DNA of 64,000 bases from Chitinophagales bacterium (GTDB lineage: Bacteria > Bacteroidota > Bacteroidia > Chitinophagales > Chitinophagaceae): positions 1-64,000 of the forward strand of contig JAJPKJ010000020.1 in assembly GCA_021323755.1 (NCBI GenBank). The letters are read 5' to 3'. This document shows positions 63,689 through 64,000 of the stretch, one piece after another. Position 1 is the first letter of the stretch; each line of letters opens with the position of its first letter. The notes below the pieces were generated by a model, which saw nothing but the letters and a program-made list of their open reading frames with translations, had not been told where the DNA came from and did no database searches. The translations under genes were made by a program, and so were the position numbers.

Positions 63689-64000
63689 CTACTCGCTACC
63701 CCCCGTTTGCTTTTTATAAACATCTGCGTTATAAATATGCATCACACGCTTGGGATTTTCTAATGGTTCAAATCCAAACTGTTCATACAATCGGTGCGCA
63801 TCACGGGTTCCCAGCATCCACCTTCGAAAGCCCTGCAAATGCGGATGAGCCATGATGACTTCCATCAGCCATTTGCTCAATCCTTTTCCGCGATAATTTT
63901 CATCAATAAAAACATCTGCCAAATAGCCAAAAGTTGCATGATCTGTAACAACGCGGGCAAAACCGATCTGCTTTCCATAATAATACATACCAAAACATGA
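63689..64000 (-). CDS. GNAT family N-acetyltransferase, C-terminal part (5' end outside window)
   Basis: The frame is open to base 64000 (residues SCFG precede MYYYGKQIGFARVVTD), so the N-terminus is beyond the window. The GNAT core is visible: strand AYLADVFIDENYRGKGLSKWLM with the acetyl-CoA motif R-G-K-G-L, and the C-terminal LGTRDAHRLYEQFGFEPLENP. Typical small GNAT enzyme; the acceptor (antibiotic, polyamine, protein) is unknown. Confidence 0.9.
   Translation of the reverse strand, partial: SCFGMYYYGKQIGFARVVTDHATFGYLADVFIDENYRGKGLSKWLMEVIMAHPHLQGFRRWMLGTRDAHRLYEQFGFEPLENPKRVMHIYNADVYKKQTGGSE

Overview
The window reads as chromosomal core sequence from a member of the Bacteroidota, most like the Chitinophagales/Chitinophagaceae (inference from gene content, not from a search). 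Supporting signs are a protein with a type IX secretion-like C-terminal domain, a CarboxypepD_reg/plug TonB-dependent receptor, a propeller-Y_Y_Y histidine kinase, the ftsX-DUF3098-uppP neighbourhood, start codons almost never preceded by a Shine-Dalgarno sequence, and many copies of the Bacteroidota -7 promoter element TAnnTTTG. About 60 protein genes are packed on both strands. I see no rRNA, tRNA, CRISPR array, prophage or insertion sequence.

Layout. 1-11.4 kb: the 3' part of ileS, a DksA-like protein with a histone-H1-like tail, a small DMT-type transporter, a DPP-IV-like peptidase, a lipid-exporter-type ABC protein, a GT2 glycosyltransferase, rbfA, a LolC/E-type permease and an orphan N-terminal transketolase half. 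11.6-18.3 kb: a WecA/MraY-like sugar-phosphate transferase, frr, a PPK2 kinase, mscL, an outer-membrane DUF3078 protein, scpA and two adjacent pirins. 18.4-26.6 kb: a signalling block with a secreted protein, a small beta-barrel, a NarL-type regulator and its propeller kinase, then dxs and a LytS-type kinase. 26.7-31.7 kb: a TonB-dependent receptor, small membrane and periplasmic proteins, a winged-helix regulator and a T9SS-type protein. 32-38 kb: pdxA, ksgA, a 2-hydroxyacid dehydrogenase, greA with an unusual leader, rpiA, a cbpM/cbpA co-chaperone pair that is frameshifted in both genes, and a HIT protein. 38-45 kb: ruvC, a flippase-like protein, DUF3108, a metallo-hydrolase, an MFS protein, uppP, DUF3098 and ftsX. 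45-52 kb: leuS, a tricorn-like S41 protease and an M23 peptidase. 52-56 kb: a small redox cluster (Rieske protein, porin, mono-haem lipoprotein, AraC regulator) with a decayed di-haem oxidoreductase remnant. 56-64 kb: gyrB, a 68-residue protein, a DUF1501/DUF1800 pair, serS, a YbjQ-type protein and a truncated GNAT acetyltransferase.

Most genes are housekeeping: translation (ileS, leuS, serS, frr, rbfA, ksgA), DNA and chromosome upkeep (gyrB, ruvC, scpA), cell envelope (ftsX, uppP, MraY-like, M23, DUF1501/1800) and cofactor or sugar metabolism (dxs, pdxA, rpiA, transketolase half). The strongest candidate for something undescribed is the greA leader. A consensus promoter is followed at once by a near-perfect intrinsic terminator, and then by an AGGAGG ribosome binding site that is otherwise absent from the starts I inspected. 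This resembles in outline the E. coli greA leader, whose terminator yields the GraL RNAs. Other notable points are the double frameshift in cbpA/cbpM, three perfect palindromes before the pirin pair, a 17-base sequence shared by two promoters of one signalling cluster, and a promoter placed inside the loop of a terminator between mscL and the next gene.
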